Part shown: piece by piece, positions 8,202 through 16,006 of the stretch
How positions within the stretch are numbered: the first letter of the stretch is position 1
Layout: each line of letters opens with the position of its first letter
Source: Streptomyces olindensis
GTDB taxonomy: Bacteria; Actinomycetota; Actinomycetes; Streptomycetales; Streptomycetaceae
Direction of reading: 5' to 3'
Assembly: GCA_000696115.1 (NCBI GenBank)
Contig: JJOH01000098.1
Span: forward strand, 124,001-188,000
DNA length: 64,000 bases
Notes under the pieces: generated by a model
The model's database searches: none
What the model saw: the letters and a program-made list of their open reading frames with translations, nothing else
Told to the model about the DNA's origin: nothing
Program-made: the position numbers and the translations under genes

Positions 8202-9565
8202 GGATCCGCCTCGCCTTACTGACCGCCTGCCTGACCCTGGCGGCGAGCGCCCTGCCCGCGCGGGCCGCCACCGACACGCATCTGGAGGGCCGGCTCCCCT
8301 CCGGCGCCGCGTACGTGATGGACGTCCCCGCGTCCTGGAACGGCACGGTGCTGCTGTACAGCCACGGCTACACCCCGGCCGGGGCCCCCAACCCGGCCCA
8401 GAACACGCCCGGTCCGGCCGCTCGCGACACGCTGCTGGCCGAGGGGTACGCCCTCATCGGCTCCTCGTACGCGACGACCGGCTGGGCCGTCACGGAGGCG
8501 GTGCCCGACCAGCTGGCCACGCTGGACCTGTTCACGCAGAGGTTCGGGGCGGCGCGTCGGACCCTCGCCTGGGGCACCTCCTACGGCGGGTTCGTCACCG
8601 CCATGCTCGCCGAGCGGCACCCCGGCCGCTTCGACGGTTCGCTGTCGATGTGCGGGCTGGTGCAGGGCGGCGTCGCCAACTGGAACAGCACCCTGGACCC
8701 GGTGTTCGCGCTGCGCACCCTGCTCGCCCCGGGCTCCGGTGTCCCGCTCGCGGACTTCGCCGACCAGGCGGAGGCGGTCGCCGCCGCGAAGTCGCTCACC
8801 TCCAAGGTCGACGCCGCCCAGCGGACCCCCGAGGGCCGCGCCCGGATCGCCCTGGCCGCCGCCCTGCACAACATCCCCGGCCACAACGACCCCTCGCAGA
8901 CCGAGCCGGGCCCCACGGACTGGCAGGCGCGGCAGGCCAACCAGTACACCGCCGTCCGCGGGCTCCTCCAGATGCCCGCCTTCAGCTGGCGGCAGGAGGC
9001 CGAGAGCCGGGCGGGCGGCAACCCGTCCTGGAACACGGGGGTCGACTACGGGGTGATGCTCGCCCGGTCCCCGCTGTACAAAGAGGTGACCGAGCTCTAC
9101 AAGGAAGCGGGACTGTCCTTGCGCACCGACCTCACGGCCCTGGGCCGGGCACCCCGGATCTCCGCCGACGCGCCGGCCGTGCGGTGGATGCGGGACAGCA
9201 GCGTGCTCTCCGGCCGGCTGGCCGACCCGCAGCTGAACATCCACACGACCGGTGACGCCCTGATCCCGGTGCAGGCGCAGAGCGCCTACCGGCGGGCGGC
9301 CACCGCGGCGGGCTCGGCGGGGCTGCTGCGCCAGGCGTACGTGGACGGCCCCGGCCACTGCACCTTCACCACCGGCGAGACACTGGCCGCGCTGCGCACC
9401 CTGGAACACCGCCTGGACACGGGCCGCTGGGACGTCTCGCCCGGCACGCTCAACGCCCGTGCGCGGGCGGCGGACCCGGCGACCGAGCCCCGCTACGCCC
9501 CCTACCGCCCGACCGCCTACCCCCGCCCCTACGACCTCGCCCACCCGGGAGACACCCGGCCATGA
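8198..9565 (+). CDS. Secreted alpha/beta hydrolase
   Basis: A 455-residue exported hydrolase. The TTG at 8198 overlaps the transporter TGA and is preceded by GGAAGGAA at 8183-8190. It opens a Sec signal peptide (RIRLALLTACLTLAASALPARAA, cleavage near residue 24). The nucleophile elbow is GTSYGG near residue 130 and the catalytic His is in DGPGHCTF near residue 388. Substrate is unknown; the context with an acid symporter and IclR suggests extracellular ester or amide cleavage. The upstream open frame is an artefact of the overlapping MHS gene. Confidence 0.85.
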   Translation: MRIRLALLTACLTLAASALPARAATDTHLEGRLPSGAAYVMDVPASWNGTVLLYSHGYTPAGAPNPAQNTPGPAARDTLLAEGYALIGSSYATTGWAVTEAVPDQLATLDLFTQRFGAARRTLAWGTSYGGFVTAMLAERHPGRFDGSLSMCGLVQGGVANWNSTLDPVFALRTLLAPGSGVPLADFADQAEAVAAAKSLTSKVDAAQRTPEGRARIALAAALHNIPGHNDPSQTEPGPTDWQARQANQYTAVRGLLQMPAFSWRQEAESRAGGNPSWNTGVDYGVMLARSPLYKEVTELYKEAGLSLRTDLTALGRAPRISADAPAVRWMRDSSVLSGRLADPQLNIHTTGDALIPVQAQSAYRRAATAAGSAGLLRQAYVDGPGHCTFTTGETLAALRTLEHRLDTGRWDVSPGTLNARARAADPATEPRYAPYRPTAYPRPYDLAHPGDTRP

Positions 9566-10329
9566 CCGTTCTGCCCCGGGGCGCCCCCACCGCCGCCGAC
9601 CGGCTGCTGTCCGTGCTCGCGGCCTTCGACCACGAGCACCCGGCACTGAGCCTGACGGACATCAGCCGGCGGGCCGGGCTGACCCTGACCACCGCCCACC
9701 GGCTGGTCGGCGCGCTCACCGAGTGGGGCGCCCTGGAGCGGGACGAGTCCGGCGTCTACCACGTCGGGCTCCGGCTGTGGGAGGTCGCGGCACTGGCGCC
9801 CCGGGGCCTCGCCCTGCGGCAGATCGCGCTGCCGTACCTGGAGGACCTGTACGAGGCGACGCACGAGAACGTGCAGTTGGCCGTGCGGGACGGCCGGGAC
9901 GTCGTCTACATCGAGTGGCTGTCGGGACGGTCGGCGGTCGGCGTGCACATCCGCATCGGCGCGCGCTGGCCGCTGCACGCCACCGGGGTCGGGCTCGCCC
10001 TGCTGGCGCACGGCGAGCCGGGGTTCCAGGAGGAGTACTGCGCGGGCGGCCTGGCGTCCTTCACCTCGTACACGATCACCGATCCGGGGCGGCTGCGGCG
10101 GGTGCTGGCCGAGGTGCGGCGGTCGGGGATCGCGGTGAGCGACCGCCAGATCACCGAGGACGCCCTGTCGGTGGCCGCGCCGGTGCGCGGTGCGGACGGC
10201 ACGGTGGCCGCCGCCGTCTCGATCGTGGTACCCCACGCGGACGCCCAGGTGCCGGTGCTGGCCCCGGCGGTACGGGTGGCGGCGCGCGGGATCTCGCGGG
10301 CGCTGGGCTGGCGGCCGGAGCGGGCCTGA
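9562..10329 (+). CDS. IclR family transcriptional regulator
   Basis: A 255-residue protein with an N-terminal helix-turn-helix (LSLTDISRRAGLTLTTAHRLVGAL, residues ~32-55) and an IclR effector-binding domain (~80-250, ending in VRVAARGISRALGW). IclR proteins control aromatic and organic acid catabolism. Its ATG overlaps the hydrolase stop (ATGA), so it is translated as the third gene of the transporter-hydrolase operon, consistent with local autoregulation. Confidence 0.92.
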   Translation: MTVLPRGAPTAADRLLSVLAAFDHEHPALSLTDISRRAGLTLTTAHRLVGALTEWGALERDESGVYHVGLRLWEVAALAPRGLALRQIALPYLEDLYEATHENVQLAVRDGRDVVYIEWLSGRSAVGVHIRIGARWPLHATGVGLALLAHGEPGFQEEYCAGGLASFTSYTITDPGRLRRVLAEVRRSGIAVSDRQITEDALSVAAPVRGADGTVAAAVSIVVPHADAQVPVLAPAVRVAARGISRALGWRPERA

Positions 10330-10399
10330 ACCGCGCCGGAGATCAGCGCGGCCCGCGCCGGACGTCGGTCCGCCCAGTCGGCCGCCGGGCGCGGCGGGG

Positions 10400-11589
10400 T
10401 CAGCAGTTGCCCGGCATCGGCCGGCCGGCGAAGCGGTCGCCGAGCCACCTCACCACGTCGTCGACCGCCTGGAAGTCGGCCAGGAGGTGGTCGCCGAGGT
10501 AGGTGTTCCACTGGGTGGGGACGCGGGCGTCGCAGTACGCCCGGCGCGTGGCCTCCTCGGTCTCGGCGGGGATCACCTCGTCGAGCAGGCCGCGGTACTG
10601 GAGCACGGGGAAGCGGATCTCGTGGCGGGCACCGGACCCGGCGGGGCCCACGCCGGTGCCGAGCTTGTTCGTCTCGACGATCTGGCCCCAGGTCCTGCCG
10701 TCCAAGCCGCGCACCGCGAAGATCTGGTCGAGCGTCAGCCGGTCGCGGGTGTAGTTCTCCGTCCGGCCGCCGGCGAACCGGGCGAGGGTGCCGACGAGGC
10801 ACAGCGTCCTCGCGTCCCGTACGGCGGTGCGGCCCTCCTCATGGAGGAGTTCGTCGAAGGGCATCTCCGGGTGGGTGGTGGCCATGCCGATGACGGCGTC
10901 GAGCAGGAACCCGGCGAACGCCCCGCCGTTCAGGCTCTTCGCCACGACCTTCAGGTCCCCGGGCACCCCGCCGGACGCCACGCCGACGACGTTCAGCCCC
11001 GGGGCGTAGGACCGCGCCAGCTGGGCGGCCCACAGGCTTCCGGCGCCGCCCTCGGAGTAGCCCCACAGGTCGACCCGGGCCGCCGCGCTCAGCCCGCTGC
11101 CGGGCACCTGGGGCGCCGCTCGCGCGATGTCCAGCAGCGCGTGTCCCGCGTCGGCGCCCGAGACGTACGGATGGACCTGGCCGTCGAGGTAGCCGGCGCC
11201 GTCCGTGGCCGCGACGGCGTACCCGGCGCGCAGCAGCGCGGCGATGTTCCCGCCCTCGTAGGCGTCCTGGTAGTCACCCGCGAGCTGCTTGGAGAAGGCG
11301 CACTGGGCCCGATGCCGAGGGTGCCGGGCGCGAACGCGACCAGGGGACGCTCGCCGGGTCCGGTCCACGCCGCCCGGGGCACGACGACCGTGCCGGACAC
11401 GGCGACGGGCCGGCCCCGTCCGTCCGTCGAGGCGTACTGCACCTTCCAGGCGGTCAGCGGAACGTCGCCGACGAGCGGCAGGGCGTCGACCCGGCGGCAG
11501 GCGAGGACGGTCCCCGGGGCGGGCGCAGCATCAGCCTGCCCGGCCGCACGTCCCGTCCCACATGCGGCCGTTCCTTGGATATCGCACCG
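10400..11589 (-). pseudogene. Secreted lipase family gene, frameshifted
   Basis: Two frames together encode a bacterial secreted lipase of the LIP family. The upstream frame gives AWKVQYASTDGRGRPVAVSG...VAFAPGTLGIG. The downstream frame continues with QCAFSKQLAGDYQDAYEGG, the nucleophile elbow GYSEGG and the C-terminal His in LGDHL. The frames part in the GGGCCC run at 11305-11310: one extra C would restore GIGPQCAFSK. The upstream frame has no start codon before the GTG of VQY and no signal peptide after the in-frame stop at 11590-11592. Either a real pseudogene or, for the frameshift, a one-base assembly error. Confidence 0.75.
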
Positions 11590-11643
11590 TTACAGAGCAC
11601 GTCTGCTGACCCCGCGACGCCGACGTGATCCCGACGACGGGTC

Positions 11644-12099
11644 CTAAGCCACGCAGAACTCGTTGCCCTCCGGGTCGCTCAGCACCACCCCGTAGTAGTC
11701 CATGTCCGGCTCGTCCATGGTCCGCAGTACCGTCGCGCCCGCCGCGACCAGGCGGTCGACCTTCGCCGCGACCCTCCTGGTGCGCTCCGGCAGGGGAACG
11801 CCCCGGCCGCCGCCCACCTTGAGGTCGAGGTGCACCCGGTTCTTGACGGTCTTGCCCTCCGGTACCTGCTGGAACCAGATGCGGGGCCCCCGCCCCTCCG
11901 GATCGACGATCGACTCAGGGGTCTCCCCGGCTCCCTCGGTCAGCTCCTCCGCCGGCACCCCCATGTCCTCCCAGTAGGCCCGCCAGCTGGGGTGACCGCC
12001 CGGAGGCGGCTCGGGTTCGTAACCGAGGGCCTGGGTCCAGAAGTTCACCAGGGTCGCCGGGTCGGCGCAGTCGATGGTCACCTGCAACGTCACATCCAT
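11644..12099 (-). CDS. VOC (glyoxalase-like) family protein
   Basis: A 151-residue protein with two beta-alpha-beta-beta-beta modules, starting MDVTLQVTIDCADPATLVNFWTQ and ending YYGVVLSDPEGNEFCVA. This is the common actinobacterial glyoxalase/dioxygenase-fold type in which metal binding is often lost. Function is unknown. The ATG at 12099 matches the family start; the longer open frame upstream does not. Confidence 0.82.
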   Translation of the reverse strand: MDVTLQVTIDCADPATLVNFWTQALGYEPEPPPGGHPSWRAYWEDMGVPAEELTEGAGETPESIVDPEGRGPRIWFQQVPEGKTVKNRVHLDLKVGGGRGVPLPERTRRVAAKVDRLVAAGATVLRTMDEPDMDYYGVVLSDPEGNEFCVA

Positions 12100-12245
12100 G
12101 CCCCGAGCATCGCAGGGGGGTCTGACAACGGCCCGGTACGCCGTGCCGCTGAGCGGGCCGCCCCAGGAGAGGCAACCGTTTCCCTCCGCCGGCGGTCCGA
12201 CTGGGCGGAGGGCCCGGACGGGCCCCGCGACGGGGGGAGTCGGCG

Positions 12246-12518
12246 ATGGTGAGGCACGGGGCACGGTGGTCGGCGTCGCGCGTCGGGCGGTGGGGGCTGC
12301 TGCGGCTGATCGTGCTGGTCGCGCTCGCGGTGCTCATAGGGCTCGTCGCCGCCGTGGCCGGGCTGCCCCCGTGGACGCCGGTGATCGGGATCCTGCTGCT
12401 GCTGTTCATCGACGACGTGCTGAGGGCGCACGGCGAGCGGCGGGCCGCCCGGCAGGGCGGGCAACAGGGTTTGTCCGCCTCACCCGTTGACGAGCCGCCG
12501 GACAGAACCCGACGGTGA
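12246..12518 (+). CDS. Small membrane protein, hypothetical
   Basis: A 90-residue protein with a basic N-terminus, two hydrophobic segments (LLRLIVLVALAVLIGLVAAVAG, ~18-40, and WTPVIGILLLLFI, ~43-56) and a charged C-terminal tail. A G-rich ribosome-binding stretch (GGGGGGAG) lies just upstream of the ATG. No family is recognised. Confidence 0.6.
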   Translation: MVRHGARWSASRVGRWGLLRLIVLVALAVLIGLVAAVAGLPPWTPVIGILLLLFIDDVLRAHGERRAARQGGQQGLSASPVDEPPDRTRR

Positions 12519-12544
12519 GGCCCCCGAAAAGAGGCCCCCGAAAA
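12517..12544. repeat. 14-bp direct repeat pair
   Basis: GAGGCCCCCGAAAA occurs twice head to tail, starting within the stop codon of the small membrane protein gene. The rest of the ~200 bp before the next gene holds nothing else clear apart from a GC palindrome followed by a T run near 12660-12685. Confidence 0.7.
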
Positions 12545-12718
12545 TAGGTGGAACCGCGCCGCCGTGCGTCATTACCGTGCTGCCGGACCGAGTCGTCTGA
12601 TCAAGGACATGCCGTTGTACACCCTGTGAGACCTCCCGAGCGATGAATCGTCGCGCGTCGCGCAGCTGCGCCGCGCTCCTTTTTGCTGCGGACTTCTCAC
12701 AGAAACCGGTGTACTTCT

Positions 12719-13267
12719 GTGCTCGAAAACTGGGTGGTCACGCCCACCTGCCTGCCGCTCGTTCTCCGTCGGTGCCACACGTGTGCGTCGGAGCGCTTCC
12801 GGGCGAGCGGCAAGTTCCGCGTCAACGCGAACCACAAGGTCATCGACGCCTGGCTCCTCGTCCTCTGTACCGCCTGCGGGGAGACGGCCAAACTCACGGT
12901 CCTGGAGCGGACGAATGTGCGCTCGGTACGGCCTGAGCTGCTGGACCGGCTGCACGACAACGACCTCGGCCTGACAGCCGAACTGCTCCAGGATCCGGTC
13001 GTCAGGCGCCGTAATCGCATCGCCCTGGACTGGGACGGCGCCTGGCGCCTCGACACCGGCGGAACGGACCGCCCGGACAGCGAGGTGCTCGACGTCTCGG
13101 TCCGCTTCGCGGCGCCGATACCGGTCCGGCCGGTGCGGCTGATCGCGCAGGGCTGCGGTCTGGCACGGGCCGAGGTGGAGAGACTGATCGCGGACGGCAG
13201 ACTCGTCTCGGCGGTCCGGCTGGGCGGCAAGCTCTCCGGCGACTTCACCTTCACGCTCAAGCGCTGA
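12719..13267 (+). CDS. DUF1062 domain protein with zinc-ribbon-like cysteines
   Basis: A 182-residue cytoplasmic protein from the GTG at 12719 (VLENWVVTPTCLP). The cysteine pairs RRCHTC and LCTACG, about 35 residues apart, form a probable zinc knuckle. The C-terminal segment (RLIAQGCGLARAEVERLIADGRL) resembles an S4-like nucleic-acid-binding helix pair. Family function is unknown. A TTG at 12683 in the same frame is less likely as start because conservation is expected to begin at VLENW. Confidence 0.75.
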   Translation: MLENWVVTPTCLPLVLRRCHTCASERFRASGKFRVNANHKVIDAWLLVLCTACGETAKLTVLERTNVRSVRPELLDRLHDNDLGLTAELLQDPVVRRRNRIALDWDGAWRLDTGGTDRPDSEVLDVSVRFAAPIPVRPVRLIAQGCGLARAEVERLIADGRLVSAVRLGGKLSGDFTFTLKR

Positions 13268-13279
13268 GCTCCTCGGGAG

Positions 13280-13320
13280 CGGGGCCTGTCCGGCGAGCCA
13301 GATCCGCCGGACAGGCCCCG
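13280..13320 (+). terminator. Rho-independent-type hairpin after DUF1062 gene
   Basis: A perfect 16-bp stem, CGGGGCCTGTCCGGCG at 13280-13295 and its complement at 13305-13320, with a 9-nt loop, 13 bp after the stop codon. There is no long U tract, as is common in Streptomyces. Confidence 0.8.
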
Positions 13321-13454
13321 ACCCCCATGCGGAACCCTCCCCAACTCCCCTGCGGAACCCTCTCGTTCAGGCTCTGCACCCAGCAGCGGCGCGGCACTTT
13401 TCTTGGCTTTACCTCTTGACGACCCGGGTGAGCCGGAGCACATTGACGGCACTT

Positions 13455-13468
13455 TGAGAGCGCTCTCA
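13455..13468. promoter_or_regulatory. LacI-type palindromic operator before GH16 gene
   Basis: TGAGAGCGCTCTCA is a perfect 14-bp palindrome with the central GAGCGCTC core bound by LacI-family sugar repressors in Streptomyces. It lies just downstream of a weak candidate promoter (TTGACG at 13416, 17-bp spacer, CACATT) and 26 bp before the ATG, a position fit for repression. The outer bases differ from the CebR box found at 32450. Confidence 0.65.
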
Positions 13469-13493
13469 TCCTCCTTCCCCGAGAGGCCCCCAC

Positions 13494-14891
13494 ATGAGCG
13501 AAACCTCCGGCACCTCCCGCAGACCCCGCCCCTTCCGGCGGGCCCTCGTCGCCGTCGCCTGCACGCTCGGACTGGCGGCGGCCGCCGCCACGGCCGCCAC
13601 CCCGGCCGCGAACGCCTCGGCACCGCCGCCCCCGTCGGGCTGGACGCAGGTGTTCGTGGACGACTTCAACGGGCCGGCCGGCAGCGGCGTCAACACATCC
13701 AATTGGCAGTACGCGACCGGCAAGGGCTACCCGGGCGGCCCCGCCAACTGGGGCACCGGCGAGGTCGAGACGATGACGAGCAGCACCGACAACGTCTCCC
13801 TCGACGGCAACGGCAACCTGCGCATCACGCCCCGCCGGGACGCCGCCGGCAACTGGACCTCCGGCCGCATCGAGACCAACCGCACCGACTTCCAGCCCCC
13901 GGCCGGCGGCAAGCTGCGCGTCGAGTCACGGATCCAGGTGCCGAACGTCACGGGAGCGGCGGCCAAGGGGTACTGGCCCGCCTTCTGGATGCTGGGCGCC
14001 CCGTACCGCGGCAACTACTGGAACTGGCCGAGCGTCGGCGAGCTGGACATCATGGAGAACACCCAGGGCCAGAACACCGTGTTCGCCACGATGCACTGCG
14101 GCACCTCCCCCGGCGGCCCCTGCAACGAGACCAGCGGCATCGGCGGTTCGACCACCTGCCAGGGCACCACCTGCCAGGCCGGCTTCCACACCTACCGGAT
14201 GGAGTGGGACCGCTCGACGAGCGTCGAGGAGATCCGCTTCTACCTCGACGGCGTCACCTTCCACACCGTGCGCGCCAACCAGGTCGACGCGACGACCTGG
14301 CGCAACGCCACCGACCACGGCTTCTTCATCATCCTCAACGTGGCCATGGGCGGCGGCTTCCCCGACGCGTTCGGCGGCGGCCCCGACGCCGGCACCCAGC
14401 CCGGCCACCCGATGGTCGTCGACTACGTGCAGGTGCTGTCGTCGGGCGGTGGCGGCACCACGCCTCCGCCCACCGGCGACCGCGACGCCTACGGCACCAT
14501 CCAGGCCGAGTCCTACGACGGCCAGTCCGGCACCATGACCGAGCCGACCACCGACTCCGGCGGCGGCCGGAACGTCGGCGCGCTGGCCAACGGCGACTGG
14601 CTGCAGTTCAAGGGCGTGAACTTCGGCTCCACGGCGGCCCGGCAGTTCAGCGCCCGGGTCGCGAGCGGCGCGGCGGGCGGCGTCAGCGGACTGGTCGAGG
14701 TGCGGCTGGACAGCCGGAGCAACGCGCCCGTCGGGAGCTTCGCGGTGGGCAACACCGGTGGCTGGCAGTCGTGGCGGACCGTCCCGGCGAACATCAGCGC
14801 CGTGACGGGTACGCACGACGTGTACCTGACCTTCAGCAGCGGGCAGCCGGCGGACTTCGTGAACGTCAACTGGTTCACCTTCGGGCGCTGA
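13494..14891 (+). CDS. Secreted GH16 endo-beta-glucanase with C-terminal CBM6
   Basis: A 465-residue secreted enzyme. The signal peptide covers residues ~1-42 (Arg-rich start, hydrophobic ALVAVACTLGLAAAAATAA, then NASA). The GH16 domain (~45-325) has the catalytic motif GELDIMEN (ExDxxE; nucleophile and acid/base Glu) near residue 184. A GGGGTTPPPTGD linker leads to a family 6-type carbohydrate-binding module (~335-465). It probably cleaves beta-1,3 or mixed-linkage glucans outside the cell. GAGAGG 7 nt upstream supports the ATG. The LacI-type box upstream suggests control by an oligosaccharide-sensing repressor. Confidence 0.92.
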   Translation: MSETSGTSRRPRPFRRALVAVACTLGLAAAAATAATPAANASAPPPPSGWTQVFVDDFNGPAGSGVNTSNWQYATGKGYPGGPANWGTGEVETMTSSTDNVSLDGNGNLRITPRRDAAGNWTSGRIETNRTDFQPPAGGKLRVESRIQVPNVTGAAAKGYWPAFWMLGAPYRGNYWNWPSVGELDIMENTQGQNTVFATMHCGTSPGGPCNETSGIGGSTTCQGTTCQAGFHTYRMEWDRSTSVEEIRFYLDGVTFHTVRANQVDATTWRNATDHGFFIILNVAMGGGFPDAFGGGPDAGTQPGHPMVVDYVQVLSSGGGGTTPPPTGDRDAYGTIQAESYDGQSGTMTEPTTDSGGGRNVGALANGDWLQFKGVNFGSTAARQFSARVASGAAGGVSGLVEVRLDSRSNAPVGSFAVGNTGGWQSWRTVPANISAVTGTHDVYLTFSSGQPADFVNVNWFTFGR

Positions 14892-14934
14892 TCGGACCCG
14901 GGAGTTCACCTTCGGGCGCTGACCGGACCCGGGA
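14873..14934. repeat. 31-bp tandem duplication at the 3' end of the GH16 gene
   Basis: Bases 14873-14903 are repeated at 14904-14934 with one mismatch (ATC versus ACC after the stop). The unit covers the last codons (FTFGR), the stop and 13 following bases, so the gene end is present twice. Confidence 0.9.
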
Positions 14935-14962
14935 AGGGGCTTCACGCGCGCGTGGGGCCCCT
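14935..14962. terminator. Bidirectional hairpin between GH16 and AraC genes
   Basis: AGGGGC (14935-14940) pairs with GCCCCT (14957-14962) around an inner palindrome CACGCGCGCGTG. It lies between convergent genes and can serve both. Confidence 0.6.
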
Positions 14963-15849
14963 CAGCGCAACTCCGCGCGGAACGCCGCCGGGGTCTGGTC
15001 CGTGTGCTGGTGGAAGAACTTGGAGAAGTTCGCGGCGTCGGGGAAGCCGACCGCCGCGCCGACCCGGCCGATCGGCAGGTCGGTGTGGGCGAGGAGCCGC
15101 TTGGCCTCCAGGACGACGCGCTTGTCGATGAAGGCCTTGGGGGTCTCGCCGGTGGCGGCGCGGACCGCGCGGACCAGGGTGCGGCGGGAGTAACCGAGCG
15201 CGTCAGCGTAGGCGCTGACGCTGTGGTTGGTGGCGAAGTCCTTCTCCACGGCGTCCCGGAAGAGGGTGAAGGTGGAGTCGGACTGCCGGCGCACCGCCTC
15301 CGCGGACGTCGTGGCCAGGTGGGCGAGGCGCAGCAGGAACGCCGTCAGGGTGTGGCGCAGGACGGCGGTGTGCAGGCTCAGCGGCAGCGTGGCCGTGTCC
15401 TCGTACTCGCGCCGCAGTTGCCCGAGCGCGGCGCGCAGGGCGGCGCGTTGGCCCTCGTCGGGGCGCAGCAGCGGCGGCAGGTCGTAGCGGTAGAGGCCGG
15501 TGGCCTCCACGGTCGCGCGGGGCAGGAAGCCGGGCTGCATGGTGAGCACGGTTCCGCGGTACTCGCTGGTGCGCGAGAAGCGGTGGACCTGCCCCGGGCG
15601 GATCCACAGCAGGTCCCCGGCCGTGGCCTCGTACTCGGTGAAGTCGACCATGTGCCGGACGGGCCCCTCGCCGAACAGCATCACGACGTGGAAGTCGATG
15701 CGGTGCACGCGCTCCAGCGGCGCGTCGGCGTGCCAGGTGCGGCCGGTGCCCATCGGGCCGACCTGCATGCCGACGCCGCCGACGCTCAGCTCGACCGGGA
15801 AGGGGAACGTTCTGATCCCGTCGCCGCCTTGGATGCTTCTGTCCGCCAT
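14962..15849 (-). CDS. AraC family transcriptional regulator
   Basis: A 295-residue protein with an N-terminal cupin-like AraC effector domain (residues ~20-150; DLLWIRPGQVHRF) and a C-terminal double helix-turn-helix (~200-293; AYADALGYSRRTLVRAVRAATGE, then IGRVGAAVGFPDAANFSKFFHQHTDQTPAAFRAEL). It diverges from the pentose phosphate operon with ~150 bp between, making it a candidate regulator of that operon; this is inference from position only. Confidence 0.9.
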   Translation of the reverse strand: MADRSIQGGDGIRTFPFPVELSVGGVGMQVGPMGTGRTWHADAPLERVHRIDFHVVMLFGEGPVRHMVDFTEYEATAGDLLWIRPGQVHRFSRTSEYRGTVLTMQPGFLPRATVEATGLYRYDLPPLLRPDEGQRAALRAALGQLRREYEDTATLPLSLHTAVLRHTLTAFLLRLAHLATTSAEAVRRQSDSTFTLFRDAVEKDFATNHSVSAYADALGYSRRTLVRAVRAATGETPKAFIDKRVVLEAKRLLAHTDLPIGRVGAAVGFPDAANFSKFFHQHTDQTPAAFRAELR

Positions 15850-15938
15850 GTCCGCCTCGTACCGCCCTGTCGCCCTGTCGCGCCGCCGATGGGTGTCCCA
15901 CTTTCACCACAGGCTGGCACACGGCGACCTTCCGTCGA

Positions 15939-15972
15939 AAAAGTCAGACTTTTAATTTTGAACGCGTCAGAC
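15939..15972. promoter_or_regulatory. Palindrome and GTCAGAC direct repeats in araC/tkt intergenic region
   Basis: AAAAGTC-A-GACTTTT (15939-15953) is a perfect 15-bp inverted repeat. GTCAGAC occurs at 15943-15949 and 15966-15972, 23 bp apart, close to two helical turns as AraC-type dimers prefer. Surrounding AT-rich DNA (TTTTAATTTTG) is unusual for this genome and probably holds the promoter. Confidence 0.5.
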
Positions 15973-16006
15973 CAGCCCCTTCGCTCCTATCGAGGACTTC
16001 TTGAAG

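Noticed and set aside
7271..9565. A 764-codon plus-strand frame
   Set aside because: The first ~310 codons are the wrong frame of the MHS transporter; only the part from the TTG at 8198 with a ribosome-binding site and signal peptide is a gene.
10400..11368. A complete 322-residue lipase gene starting at 11368
   Set aside because: Its first ~22 residues are Arg/His-rich out-of-frame sequence; the real N-terminal part is in another frame, so this is a frameshifted gene.
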